Shown here piece after piece: positions 45,205 through 55,081 of a DNA stretch of 64,000 bases. The stretch is from Rhynchopus euleeides (Eukaryota > Euglenozoa > Diplonemea > Diplonemida > Diplonemidae). Positions within the stretch are counted from its first letter, which is position 1; each line of letters starts with the position of its first letter. Under the pieces are notes generated by a model that saw only the letters and a list, made by a program, of their open reading frames with translations, was not told where the DNA came from and searched no databases. The stretch covers positions 1,550,001 through 1,614,000 of the forward strand of contig OY723250.1 in assembly GCA_963210315.1 (NCBI GenBank), in the 5' to 3' direction. The position numbers and the translations under genes were made by a program.

Positions 45205-45449
45205 TGTGTCCGCTGTGACAGGAATGCAGGAATAATCACCCAGAATATGAGCTGGGGGGCCTCAGGGGGCATGGAAATTTTTTTTTGGCCGAATTTTTTT
45301 TTTGGTGTGAAAACACCACAGAAACGCCCTGTTTTAACCCCCGTTTTAAACTCCGTTTTAAATTAATTTAAAACGCGTTTTAATTTAAAACATTTAAAAC
45401 ATTTAAAACGTTTAAAACGTTTAAAACGTAAAGTTTTAAATGGGGGCTA

Positions 45450-47531
45450 AGGGGGGTGTCGATTTTTTCGGTTTTTTTCCGTTTTTTCCTTTTTTTTCGT
45501 TTTTTCCGCCTGTGGGCGCTGGCTGCGACTTGGTCAAAATTCGACGAAAAAAAATCCGAAAAAAAAACGGAAAACGAAAAAACGGAAAATCCCAAAATCG
45601 ACACCCTGATTTTCCGTTTTTTTCCGTTTTTTTCCCAGCACCAGAAATAGGCAGGGTTGTCGTAAGACCGGCGTGCCAAGGGGGAGGTGCTCGCATTTTT
45701 TTTTGGGGGGTCCAGAATGGGTCGTTTTTGGACATTTGAGCCCACTGCGAGCAGTGCCGGGTCCCGGAAACGCTGTTTCAAACGCTCAAAAGGGGAGGCG
45801 GTGGGCACCAGAACCCAGTAAATTTACCACAAATGGACCCACCCACAAATGGGTTACCCCCTACCTCTAGGGGTTCCCCCCACCCACAAACGGGTTCCCC
45901 CCTACCTCTAGGGGTTCCCCCCACCCACAAACGGGTTACCCCCTACCTCTAGGGGTTCCCCCCACCCACAAACGGGTTCCCCCCTACCTCTAGGGGTTCC
46001 CCCCACCCACAAACGGGTTCCCCCCTACCTCTAGGGGTTCCCCCCACTCACAAATGGGTTACCCCCTACCTCTAGGGGTTCCCCCCACCCACAAACGGGT
46101 TACCCCCTACCTCTAGGGGTTCCCCCCACCCACAAACGGGTTCCCCCCTACCTCTAGGGGTTCCCCCCACCCACAAATGGGTTACCCCCTGCCTCTAGAG
46201 GTTCCCCCCACTCACAAACGGGTTACCCCCTACCTCTAGGGGTTCCCCCCACCTACCAATGGGTTACCCCCTGCCTCTAGGGGTTCCCCCCACTCACAAA
46301 TGGGTTACCCCCTACCTCTAGGGGTTCCCCCCACCCACAAACGGGTTCCCCCCTACCTCTAGGGGTTCCCCCCACTCACAAATGGGTTACCCCCTGCCTC
46401 TAGGGGTTCCCCCCACCCACAAACGGGTTCCCCCCTACCTCTAGGGGTTCCCCCCACTCACAAATGGGTTACCCCCTACCTCTAGGGGTTCCCCCCACCC
46501 ACAAACGGGTTCCCCCCTACCTCTAGGGGTTCCCCCCACCCACAAACGGGTTCCCCCCTACCTCTAGGGGTTCCCCCCACCCACAAACGGGTTACCCCCT
46601 ACCTCTAGGGGTTCCCCCCACCCACAAATGGGTTACCCCCTGCCTCTAGGGGTTCCCCCCACTCACAAATGGGTTACCCCCTACCTCTAGGGGTTCCCCC
46701 CACCCACAAACGGGTTCCCCCCTACCTCTAGGGGTTCCCCCCACTCACAAACGGGTTACCCCCTACCTCTAGGGGTTCCCCCCACCTACCAATGGGTTAC
46801 CCCCTGCCTCTAGGGGTTCCCCCCAGCCACCAATGGGTTGCCACCTACCTCGAGAGGTTCCCCCCAGCCACAAATGGGTTGCCACCTACCTCTAGAGGTT
46901 CCCCCCAGCCACTAATGGGTTGCCACCTACCTCTAGAGGTTCCCCCCAGCCACCAATGGGTTGCCACCTACCTCTAGAGGTTCCCCCCAGCCACCAATGG
47001 GTTGCCACCTACCTCTAGAGGTTCCCCCCAGCCACCAATGGGTTGCCACCTACCTCTAGAGGTTCCCCCCAGCCACTAATGGGTTGCCCCCTACCTCTAG
47101 AGGTTCCCCCCAGCCACCCCCGCCCGCCCCCCCCCCCCCCCATGACTTTATCCGTCCCCACCCAAAGCTCAAGCCCTGCACGCTCGTTTGAGCAATCTGG
47201 AATCTGTAGAAGGCTCGCCGTGTAGGCGGCCTTGGCTATTTTGCCGGCTTGCTGGTCTGCGGCCCAGGATGCGCCTGCAGCGCCGTGTTGTCCCAAGTTC
47301 TTGAGGCACCAAGCTTGAGGATTCTCTGGCAGATATGTTCACGATGTCATTCACGTCTCAACGGGTTCTTCGGGTGTCCCATTCAAAAAAACACCCGAAA
47401 AATATGACGACTTTGCTAAACTGGACCCAACTCCCCATACTCTTTTTTTTGCCATTTTTCAGCATTTTCCCCCGATTTTTCGGTTTTTTTTTTTGAAAAA
47501 ATTTATTTTTTGTCCAGAATCGACACCCCCC
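45450..47531. mobile_element. Nested element carrying a minisatellite, 2.1 kb
   Basis: The inverted termini GGGGGGTGTCGATT sit at about 45451 and 47531. The flanks read TAA on each side (45448-45450 and 47532-47534), compatible with either a TA or a TAA duplication. It is inserted near the right end of the hAT-like element 43822-47542. A short inverted stretch (GTGTCGATTTT... paired with ...AAAATCGACACC, about 45457-45604) lies inside its left end. Most of the remainder is a 41-bp tandem array. No gene seen. The segment after the array, 47118-47390, is unremarkable. Confidence 0.7.
45835..47117. repeat. Minisatellite, 41-bp unit, about 31 copies
   Basis: Tandem units of the form ACAAACGGGTTMCCCCCTAC then CTCTAGGGGTTCCCCCCACC plus C. 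The period is 41 bp by position (45845, 45886 and so on). Variants alternate at GGGTTA/GGGTTC and CCCAC/CTCAC. From about 46830 the units switch to a second type (AGCCACCAATGGGTTGCCAC, then CTAGAGGTT). Since 41 is not a multiple of three, open frames through it are accidental. Each unit contains CCTCTAGGGG/CCTCTAGAGG self-complementary words. Confidence 0.92.
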
Positions 47532-47542
47532 TAACAACAATG

Positions 47543-47856
47543 CCCCCCCCCCCCCCGATCCCCTCTGCCTTGCGTGATCCACTAGCCCCCAGCTCTTTCC
47601 CTGCGGTATTTCACAACTGCCGTTATATTCTCTGTCTTCCATACCAGCCCACCCCCCGATTGTGTTTCAAAATCAGACTTCCCCACCCCCACCCCCACCC
47701 CCACGAAGTGCTGGCCCCCTCACATGAAGGGGGCTGCTCGATGACGGAGGTGCGTTCACAAATAAGCCACCGGAGGACAGTGCGGCTGGCTCCCTGCCGG
47801 CTGGGTACGACCACCGTGGCAGCTCTTTTGAGCTGTGTGTGTGTGGGGGGGGGGGG
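47543..47856. other. Gap between elements, no gene seen
   Basis: Starts with C14, has a CCCCACCCCCACCCCCACCC stretch near 47680-47702 and ends with GTGTGTGTGTG and a G12 run into which the next element is inserted. Confidence 0.45.
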
Positions 47857-47858
47857 TA

Positions 47859-49182
47859 GGGGGGGTCATAAGCCCCCCTAAAAACGTACAAATACCAAAA
47901 ATTTCAACATACCATCAGAACCGCCCTAATACCTGATCTGACCCGAAAATCCGACCCATACCCCCCCGGAAACCGTCTGGAGCCCACTTGTGACACCTGA
48001 TGCGCACTTTTGTGATGATTTTTTGGGGTCCTAAAAAATGTACCTCAGTTTCGTACCTTGCCTTTGTACCTGAACCACTCCCGACCGCAATATTTCGTTC
48101 TTTGCCTTTTCTGCGGTGGTTCCGGCTCAGGTGGCACGATGTTGCCTCCCCAGTGCCTCGGCAAGGTCTTTCTTGTACCTGATTGGTGGGAATGTTGTGT
48201 TGTTGCGCCAGCTGAATGAGTTCAGCCACCTTCTGGGTGTAGTACACCACGCAGTCTCAACAGCACGTATGAGAGTGTACCATGTGAGGACTCAACAAAG
48301 TCATTGGATAGGCATCTGCCTGCCGACTCAACCCCCACAGTGCGACCGCAAGATCGTCAGGGATGTCTCAACGCCAGGGGAATACTCTCCCCTGGCGTTG
48401 TACAACCCTACTCTTAATCCTCGGGTCCTCTCCTGGAGGCGGTGGTGGCGGGCCCGCAACGCTTCGTACTTCCGGTACGGACTGGGGTAGTCTGCCCGGC
48501 TGACCCGCTCATCGCTTCCTAGATCATCTGCTGCTCTGGAGCTGCCATCACTCACTGCCCACATCAGTTGGTGTAGGGGTAGGAGCAGGAGGAGTAGGAG
48601 TGCAGGTGACATCTTTCTTGGCCAGCAAGGAACGCCGCTTTTCGCACGTGCGTGCAGTTGATGCACCACTGCATATATCTGTCGTCACCACGTCCCACTC
48701 GCTCTCCTATGTACCCAGCCCGACGGAGCGCCCGAAATAATGTCGCCTCACGGATGTCGTGTGCCGTTTTCTTCTGACGCAGGTCTGCCACAACGCTCTC
48801 TGCCGGGACCCCGCACATCTCCCGTTTGGCGAGCGTCTTTCGAGCAAGGTACCCCTCTGCAGCAGCATCTGACACCTCTGCGAGGCCCTAGGCACACGGC
48901 ATGTGTTGCTCGGCGTGCTGGGTGAGCGTAGTGATACCCTTTCCTTGCAAAGAACGAAATACTGCGGTCGGGAGTGGTTCAGGTACAAAGGCAAGGTACG
49001 AAACTGAGGTACATTTTTTAGGACCCCAAAAAATCATCACAAAAGTGCGCATCAGGTGTCACAAGTGGGCTCCAGACGGTTTCCGGGGGGGTATGGGTCG
49101 GATTTTCGGGTCAGATCAGGTATTAGGGCGGTTCTGATGGTATGTTGAAAAATGTGGTTTTGTACGGGCTTATGACCCCCCC
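47859..49182. mobile_element. TA-flanked foldback element in a poly-G tract
   Basis: The arms, about 250 bp each (47859-48113 and 48943-49182), begin GGGGGGGTCATAAG on each strand. TA bounds the element (47857-47858 and 49183-49184), and G12 precedes it. The terminus resembles that of the foldback elements at 3725 and 53054 (GGGGGGGTCAAATG), suggesting a related family. The core contains a decayed minus-strand coding segment. The right TA is shared with the next element. Confidence 0.8.
48564..48875 (-). pseudogene. Possible transposase remnant
   Basis: A minus-strand frame with protein-like content in its first 70 residues: KTLAKREMCGVPAESVVADL, then HDIREATLFRALRRAGY and RGDDRYMQW. The helical Arg-rich part could be a helix-turn-helix. 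The frame degrades afterwards and a second plausible stretch continues in another frame to about 48330. No ATG start and no catalytic triad is visible, so function is unknown. Confidence 0.35.
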
Positions 49183-49184
49183 TA

Positions 49185-50776
49185 GGCATACAGTGCAAAC
49201 GATAATTATTATCGCATACGATATTTATTATCGTATTCCCATTATCGTATATTATCGTATACGATAATATACGATAATGGTGCGATAATTTTTTGAGATT
49301 TTCGGAAAACCAGAAATCAGCCCAGAGCACATTGAAAAAGTGGTAAAAGTGGAGCCGGAAGCTGCCATTTTTGCTTCTTTGAATTATTGGTGACGGGGGG
49401 CTTCACTCAGAAGTGTAGAATGTCCCTCACAAATGGGTAGCAGAGACACAACACACATAGTGCCATGACATGCACATCACTATGTCTGTCTGAAGAAGTT
49501 TCAGGCACAGTGGGGCGGAGAGGACTCTGGGGATTGGGCAGTGGCCGTTCCACATGCCCTTCCCCTCGTGACTTACACCCTGTCGCCACCCCACTTCATG
49601 GAAAACATGACTACGCAGCAACAGGGTCATACTTGCGGCGGTATGCAACCACCAGTACAGCCTGTTGCGGGTTCGCAAAGCCGACTGGTACGCTGCCTTG
49701 CCGTCGGGACCCAGATACTGAGGACACCCCTGTGAGAACACTGAGGGAAGACGTTGGGCTAGCCTAGTTGAAGCAGGTGTCGGGGTGACCGAGACAGAGC
49801 ACCCTGCCCAGAACATGAACAAGAAAGACTGTTCGACTGATGGGGAAGAACCTGATAGGCAGGTGTGGTCTTCGGTGCAATGTTTGGAGAGATCAGGAGA
49901 TTTCTCTTCAAGGCTACCACTTATGTTGGACTTGGCCTTCGCTCCCGTGAGCAGTGAAAAAGTGAGGAACACCGTTCTTCCCCTCTGACTGACGACCAGT
50001 GATGACATAGCGAAGGACCTTGAATGGGGTTTGAACCCGAGAGAGGCAATACTCAACCAAGGGTATTCTTCAGGACCTGGCACGGAACGGGCGATACGAA
50101 CGCTCCCACCGTGCGCACGGACCTGTCTGCAACTCTACAAGGAACCACGGGGTGGCGCGCGCACATCACCTCGGAGGCCTCAAGGAGCCTGCCTGACCTG
50201 CACGACTCCGCTGCGCTACAAGGCGGAGCTCGGGCGCCATCCTCACCGACAGCAAGGCAAGGGGTGATGATCATCTGGAGACACCTGAGCCCATGCAGGA
50301 TTGGAGAGACGCGATCCACCTGAGGGAGACCACCATCCACCTCCTTCGGGCAGACCACACAGCCTTGTCGATGACCACAGCAGCCCGGACACAGACCAGT
50401 ACGCGTACCCTGCCTGCAGCACCGGACCCCACAGGCTCATCTTACCCTTCCTGGGGCTGGGAGAATGGTAGTGATCTCTATTTTGTGGCTGATTGTGGCC
50501 CTTGGCGGGGTTTGGTGGCGTTTGGCGGTGGTAAACTGGAGATTTCGGTGATTGGTTTCGGGCAAAATCAGGTGGGTATCGCATACGATAATGGGATTAT
50601 CGTATGTTATCGCATACGATAATAATTATCGTATCTGGTCGTATACGATAATCCATTATCGCATCATACGATAATGGATTATCGTATGCGATAATAAATT
50701 ATCGTATGCGATAATTTTCCGAAAATTATCGTATCTGGTATATGTGCGATAATAATTATCGTTTGCACTGTATGCC
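49185..50776. mobile_element. TA-flanked foldback element with CGATAAT arrays
   Basis: The ends GGCATACAGTGCAAACGATA are inverted at 49185 and 50776 and bounded by TA (49183-49184 and 50777-50778). Sub-terminal arrays of ATTATCG/CGATAAT words extend about 100 bp on the left and 190 bp on the right. The interior has a 218-codon minus-strand frame (49427-50083) with no recognised motif and an overlapping frame on the other strand. It lies directly against 47859-49182; together they interrupt one G(n)TAG(n) tract. Confidence 0.8.
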
Positions 50777-50778
50777 TA

Positions 50779-51333
50779 GGGGGGGGGGGGTACGGCCCTC
50801 CAATGACGGGAAAAAGAAATCGCTCAAAAAAGTGAAATAAAACGACCCAACCCCCGGGGCTGGACCGTTGCATCGGGTTTATATGCACACCACACTAGGG
50901 GCCTGCATGTCTCATTGCAGACACTGCTTGTTCCTGTGGTCCGAACCCCCCCCCCCCCAAATAAAACGCCCCACCGCGTGATGCAGCAGGTTGCTGCAGG
51001 TCCTGCCCCCGACCCCCCCCCCACAATACAATATTCGCACCCCCCCCCCCTTTCCCGTTTCTTCTGCGATTTGATTGAAAGCTTCGTTGTGTGTGTGACA
51101 GTGAGTGATCCTTATAGGCGTCCTTTTTGACTCTGTGCCAAGCGAGGCGATCGGGGCCCACCCCCTAATTGATGATTAGGGGCAACCCCCCCTCCGCCTT
51201 CTCGCGCGCTGCAGAGCGGAGGTGCCCCCCCTCCCCCCTTCTCCCCACCCCGCACTGCCTCAAACATGCTTTCTTCTTTGTTTGCTCTCCTCCCTCCGCC
51301 CTCGCCTTCCATGGGCAAAACAAAAAAATACGC
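50779..51333. other. Intergenic, C-rich, no gene seen
   Basis: Begins with a G12 run (50779-50790). C runs of about 10 lie near 50947-50957 and 51040-51050. No coding frame is supported. Confidence 0.45.
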
Positions 51334-51341
51334 CTTTGAGC

Positions 51342-52145
51342 CAGGGTTTCCCCGACGTGGCTATTTAGCCATTTGGGCCAAATTTTAGGATTTTTCGAAA
51401 ATCCGGCGATGGCTAAATAGCCATGGGGTATTTTTTTAGGATTTTTCGGAGGTGGGCCACTAGGAGGGGGTCACAGAGGAGGGGTGGTCTAAAGGACTTG
51501 GGTAGGTCAGCCTGACGGAAGACGACCGGGTAGGTTTTGCGTTGGCCGGAGGTATTTTTTGCGCACGCCACCCGTCGTACCACACGCCACGTTCATTCCT
51601 ATCATCATGCACCCTTGCAGACGCACACGAGTACCTACTGTCCTGGTGCTTGACTGTCAACATGCCTCCAGAAAGGACGCAAAAGGGTCTTGCGAGCTTT
51701 GGCTTTGCACCGAAGAGCAACAGCCGCGTGCAACTCTCCACACTCCGATTCGACTACGGAGCGTACTCAGGGGACCAGGCTGTGTTGCTTGCACAGTGCA
51801 AGGCCCGGAACCTGACATGGAAGAGGCAGTACGCTTCCCGTGCTTTTATGCTCTCTGAGATCAAGGCGTCGGATCTCTCGAGCCAGCGGGTGTTGGCTGT
51901 GCCTCCTCCTCAAACGACGCCCCTCCGACGCTCAACTTCTCGTTCTGCTTCTCGTCGCGAAAAACCGATCATTTGAATTCTGGAGAGACGAGGTAGATAG
52001 AGCGTAGCGCCTCATGTGCGTACGCACAAATTGGCCGAGGCCGAGCGCGCCGAAGGCGCGCGAGAAAAAAATTTTAGGGGGGGTTGCAGACCAGACTGTT
52101 TTTAGCCACGACTTTTGGCCTCGGTGGCTATTCGGGGAAACCCTG
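51342..52145. mobile_element. hAT-like element, 804 bp
   Basis: The inverted ends CAGGGTTTCCCCGA (51342 and, inverted, 52145) carry a perfect 8-bp target duplication CTTTGAGC (51334-51341 and 52146-52153). Further inverted GTGGCTAAATAGCC-like words lie within the ends. A GCGCGCCGAAGGCGCGC hairpin followed by an A-run (about 52038-52070) is shared with the element at 702. It encloses one short intact ORF but no recognisable transposase. Confidence 0.88.
51662..51976 (+). CDS. Small basic protein ORF inside a hAT-like element
   Basis: A 104-residue frame from ATG 51662, preceded by CACCCTTGCAG (possible acceptor) about 40 bases upstream. It contains KGLASFGFAPKSNSRVQLS, then RNLTWKRQYASRAFM, and ends in an Arg/Ser-rich tail (RSTSRSASRREKP). 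No family recognised. It may be a truncated element protein or a captured exon. The intact frame and basic tail are the only support. Confidence 0.35.
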   Translation: MPPERTQKGLASFGFAPKSNSRVQLSTLRFDYGAYSGDQAVLLAQCKARNLTWKRQYASRAFMLSEIKASDLSSQRVLAVPPPQTTPLRRSTSRSASRREKPII

Positions 52146-52153
52146 CTTTGAGC

Positions 52154-53050
52154 CCTGACTCCGATTTCAGTGTTGTATTCCCTGAAACGGTGATGTGGGG
52201 TGTGTTTTGTGGCAGACTATATGCCCTTACTGACGCACATCAGACACCCCACCCCACCCCCCTTGGTCCCTCCCGAAAATGACCCAACCGACTTGTGTGG
52301 GCTCTTTCTGGAGATCGCGATTTCCTTCTGGCTCTGCAACACGGATTGCCTTGGGGTTTTCCAGCCGCCCTACTCTATTAGAGAAAATCTCAGCCAAGCT
52401 GCGGCGAGCCTTGAATGCAGCAGGAACCTCGCGGATCTTGCCCTATTTTGTTTTGCCAAGAAAAAAATCTCAGGGCCCCTGCCAAGTGTCAAAAGGATAG
52501 CGGGGGTCGCTTTTGGCGCAACACAGCACACAGCAAATCCCGCTTCTCCACAGCCCAAGGGTGGGGTGGTGGGAAGGGGGAGTGTTTGCTCTTCTGTTTT
52601 GTTGCCGGATTTTTGACGCACATCACAAAACGCCCCGGATCTTTTTTGAGAAGTATCGGCAGGATGTCCTGTGCGCTGCGGCGTGGCCTGGATTTTGGGG
52701 CGTTTTGGGGAGATATTGAGGAAACCTGTTGGGCAGAGATAGAAAAAAAATCAAGAGTGGGAGCCATATGGGGGGATGGGGATGGCAGGGAGGGAGGGCG
52801 ATACCGGTGGAATATCGGGTGCAGATGCAAACCATTTAGGCAGAGTGGCAGAACCTGATAGCCAAAAAAAATCTTGAAAACGGCACCCCATCCCCTCTCT
52901 CGTGGGGAGGGGACGGGGCTGCTGCCAGGACTATGGCCTAAAAGAAAATATTCTGCCAAAAGGTTTGATCAAACCCGAGGGCTGTGTGAGGCAGGGTCAA
53001 AAAAAATCTTGTTCAAAAATCGTTGAAAACACCCCTCCTCCCCCCCCCCC
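52154..53050. other. Intergenic, no gene seen
   Basis: Frames on both strands near 52415-52960 overlap in mirror fashion and lack motifs. Ends in a C11 run (about 53040-53050). Confidence 0.4.
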
Positions 53051-53053
53051 ATA

Positions 53054-54204
53054 CTGTCATAATGGGGTCAAATGCCACCCTTTTATGGGAACAAACACGA
53101 TTTTTCAAAAAACCGGCGCAGAGGGCCCAAAGCCCCCGTAAACCCTCCAAACCCCCCCAGATCGGTCCGGAAACCCATCGAACCCCACTTTTCCACCATT
53201 CCGGGCACCTCAGGTGCCCGAATTGGGGTACCTAAATTTTGTGCCACCGTTTGGTACCGTACAGCGCCACTGTGTGGGAGGTTGGAAAAGAAAATGCCCC
53301 AACACACCACATCTGAGGGTTGCAATGCATGTTGCTTGCCAACTACGTCATCCGGTGGGTGTCAGGCGCTATGTAGGTGGCATCAGCCAGGCCTTCGATG
53401 AGTTCTGGCTTGTATATGTACCTCCCTGCCTGCGGCACAGGCACTGCCTTTGTCCCCCACACCAGCCACAGAGAGCGTATTGTACTGGGTCCACGGTTGC
53501 TGATTCATTGTGATGCGTTGTATCCTCGAGTGAACGTCACACACTAGTGGCACCACCACCCGCCATCCGAGAGCTGTATCGACTTTGCGCGCTTCCGTTG
53601 TATTCACCTCGCCACGCATACACCGTTCAGTACCAGTGCTCTTGGGCAGGCAAAGTAGACCGCAGCAACTACCAACTCTGGCACAATGGGTACCACGACA
53701 GCGCACTTCGTGTGTTCCCGGAATGTACAGCTCGTGTTGCAACAGTCGTTGTCAACACATCCCGGTTGTGGAGCACTGCTGCACAGGAATCACACGACCA
53801 TCCGGACTTGTTCCTTACCTACATGCAGCCTCACGGTGCATGGTGGCAGGGAGGTACATATACAAGCCAGAACTCATCGAAGACCTGGCTAATGCCACCT
53901 ACATAGCGCCTGACACCCACCGGATGACGTGGTTGGCAAGCAACATGCATTGCAACCCTCAGATGTGGTGTGTTGGGGCATTTTCTTTTCCAACCTCCCA
54001 CACAGTGGCGCTGTACGGTACCAAACGGTGTCACAAAATTTAGGTACCCCAATTCGGGCACCTGAGGTGCCCGGAATGGTGGAAAAGTGGGGTTCGATGG
54101 GTTTCCGGACCGATCTGGGGGGGTTTGGAGGGTTTACGGGGGCTTTGGGCCCTCTGCGCCGGTTTTTTGAAAAATCGTGTTTGTTCCCCCCATTTGACCC
54201 CCCC
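53054..54204. mobile_element. TA-flanked foldback element, copy 2
   Basis: Same element and same core orientation as 3725-4871, about 97% alike by eye. The right end is intact (CATTTGACCCCCCC, then TA at 54205-54206 and a C23 tract). The left end is degenerate (ATAATGGGGTCAAATG), so its exact start is uncertain within about 10 bases. Here the CCACCCTTTTA block is near the left end, opposite to copy 1. Core frames differ from copy 1 by indels, which supports a non-coding core. Confidence 0.78.
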
Positions 54205-54227
54205 TACCCCCCCCCCCCCCCCCCCCC

Positions 54228-55081
54228 CAGTGATGTGCCGATGTATATATACGCCAATGTATATATACGTATATATACGTTCGGAGGTCCCGAAAATCCG
54301 GAAATATACGTCCCCTATGCAATTCCCTGTTGCACGGTGGCCAGGTCACTGTGGAGTAACCTGGGTGGGATCTCCCGCAGGATATGTTGAGTGGGTATAT
54401 CCCGCTCTGTGCCTTCGACAGATACTTCCCTTGGAACGAAGTGAAACGCCAATCCGGCTGCCCACAGGGTGTTCCGCTTCGGTTGTGCCGCACCTTACGT
54501 GGCCACATGTTGTTGGGCAGTTAGAAAGACACCGCCCTCCCCTGTGCACAGGGTGGAACCTGTGCAGAGGGGAGGTGCCTTTCTGAGTCAACTGAGTGGC
54601 GACGGGGCACCCAGGTATTGACTGGTGGTGACCATGCTGTGCTGGAGTCTTTCCAAAGACGACACATCGTTTTTGGTCGTGTTCGCTCCGGAGACGGCGT
54701 TTGATGGGATAACGCGAGTACGGCACGTGGGCACCGATCAGGTAGTGGGCAATGCTGGTGATGCAACGTTTCCTTACCTCGCCAAGGTGGTGCCAAGACT
54801 GAGCAATGTTCCCGACCCTCGAACAACGAGCGGCGCTCGTCTAGTAGGACCCGTACCAGGACCGCGAAGCGTGCCCGGCTAGCGTAAGGGTGGACAGCCA
54901 AGCTGTGTACCACATACTGTGCACCTTAGGGATCGTGGACCCTCTCCACCCACACATTGCCCACAGGAAGAACGTAACGTATATTGCAACGTATATGCGT
55001 ATATATACGTATATATACGCCATGTATATATACGTATATATACGTTCAAGATCCGGATATACGTCGTATAGCACATCACTG
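54228..55081. mobile_element. hAT-like element with TATATACG arrays, 854 bp
   Basis: The ends CAGTGATGTGC (54228) and GCACATCACTG (ending 55081) are inverted. Sub-terminal TATATATACG/CGTATATATA arrays lie on both sides. Both flanks are poly-C, consistent with a CCCCCCCC duplication. It shares one C tract with the right end of the preceding foldback element. No credible gene inside. Confidence 0.75.

Larger units (their letters stand above)
43822..47542. mobile_element. hAT-like foldback element split by a later insertion
   Basis: The left end CAGTGTTGTTAG (43822) pairs with the right end, which read inward is CATTGTTGTTAG and lies at 47542. The right terminus is visible only when the insertion 45450-47531 is removed. 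Next to the ends are arrays of TTTTAAACG words (about 43850-43915 and 45330-45440), also inverted. Both flanks are poly-C (C16 left, C14 right), consistent with an 8-bp C duplication. It lies 31 bases from the preceding hAT, inside what was probably a single C tract. A decayed coding-like segment lies at 44346-45204. Confidence 0.75.

Noticed and set aside
46792..46977. Repetitive 61-codon frame in the minisatellite
   Set aside because: The 41-bp unit is not a multiple of three, so the frame cycles through all phases; it is a by-product of the tandem repeat.
45835..47117. CRISPR-like array
   Set aside because: Units are contiguous with no unique spacers, in eukaryotic intergenic DNA within a transposon.
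50020..50065. tRNA-like B-box word (GGGTTCAAACC on the minus strand) with an A-box-like TGGTTGAGTATTG
   Set aside because: The two boxes are only about a dozen bases apart and no cloverleaf closes, so it is not a tRNA gene; a SINE relic is possible but unsupported.
49427..50083. 218-codon minus-strand frame in the CGATAAT element
   Set aside because: No recognisable motif, biased composition and overlapping frames on the other strand; kept only as a note in the element.
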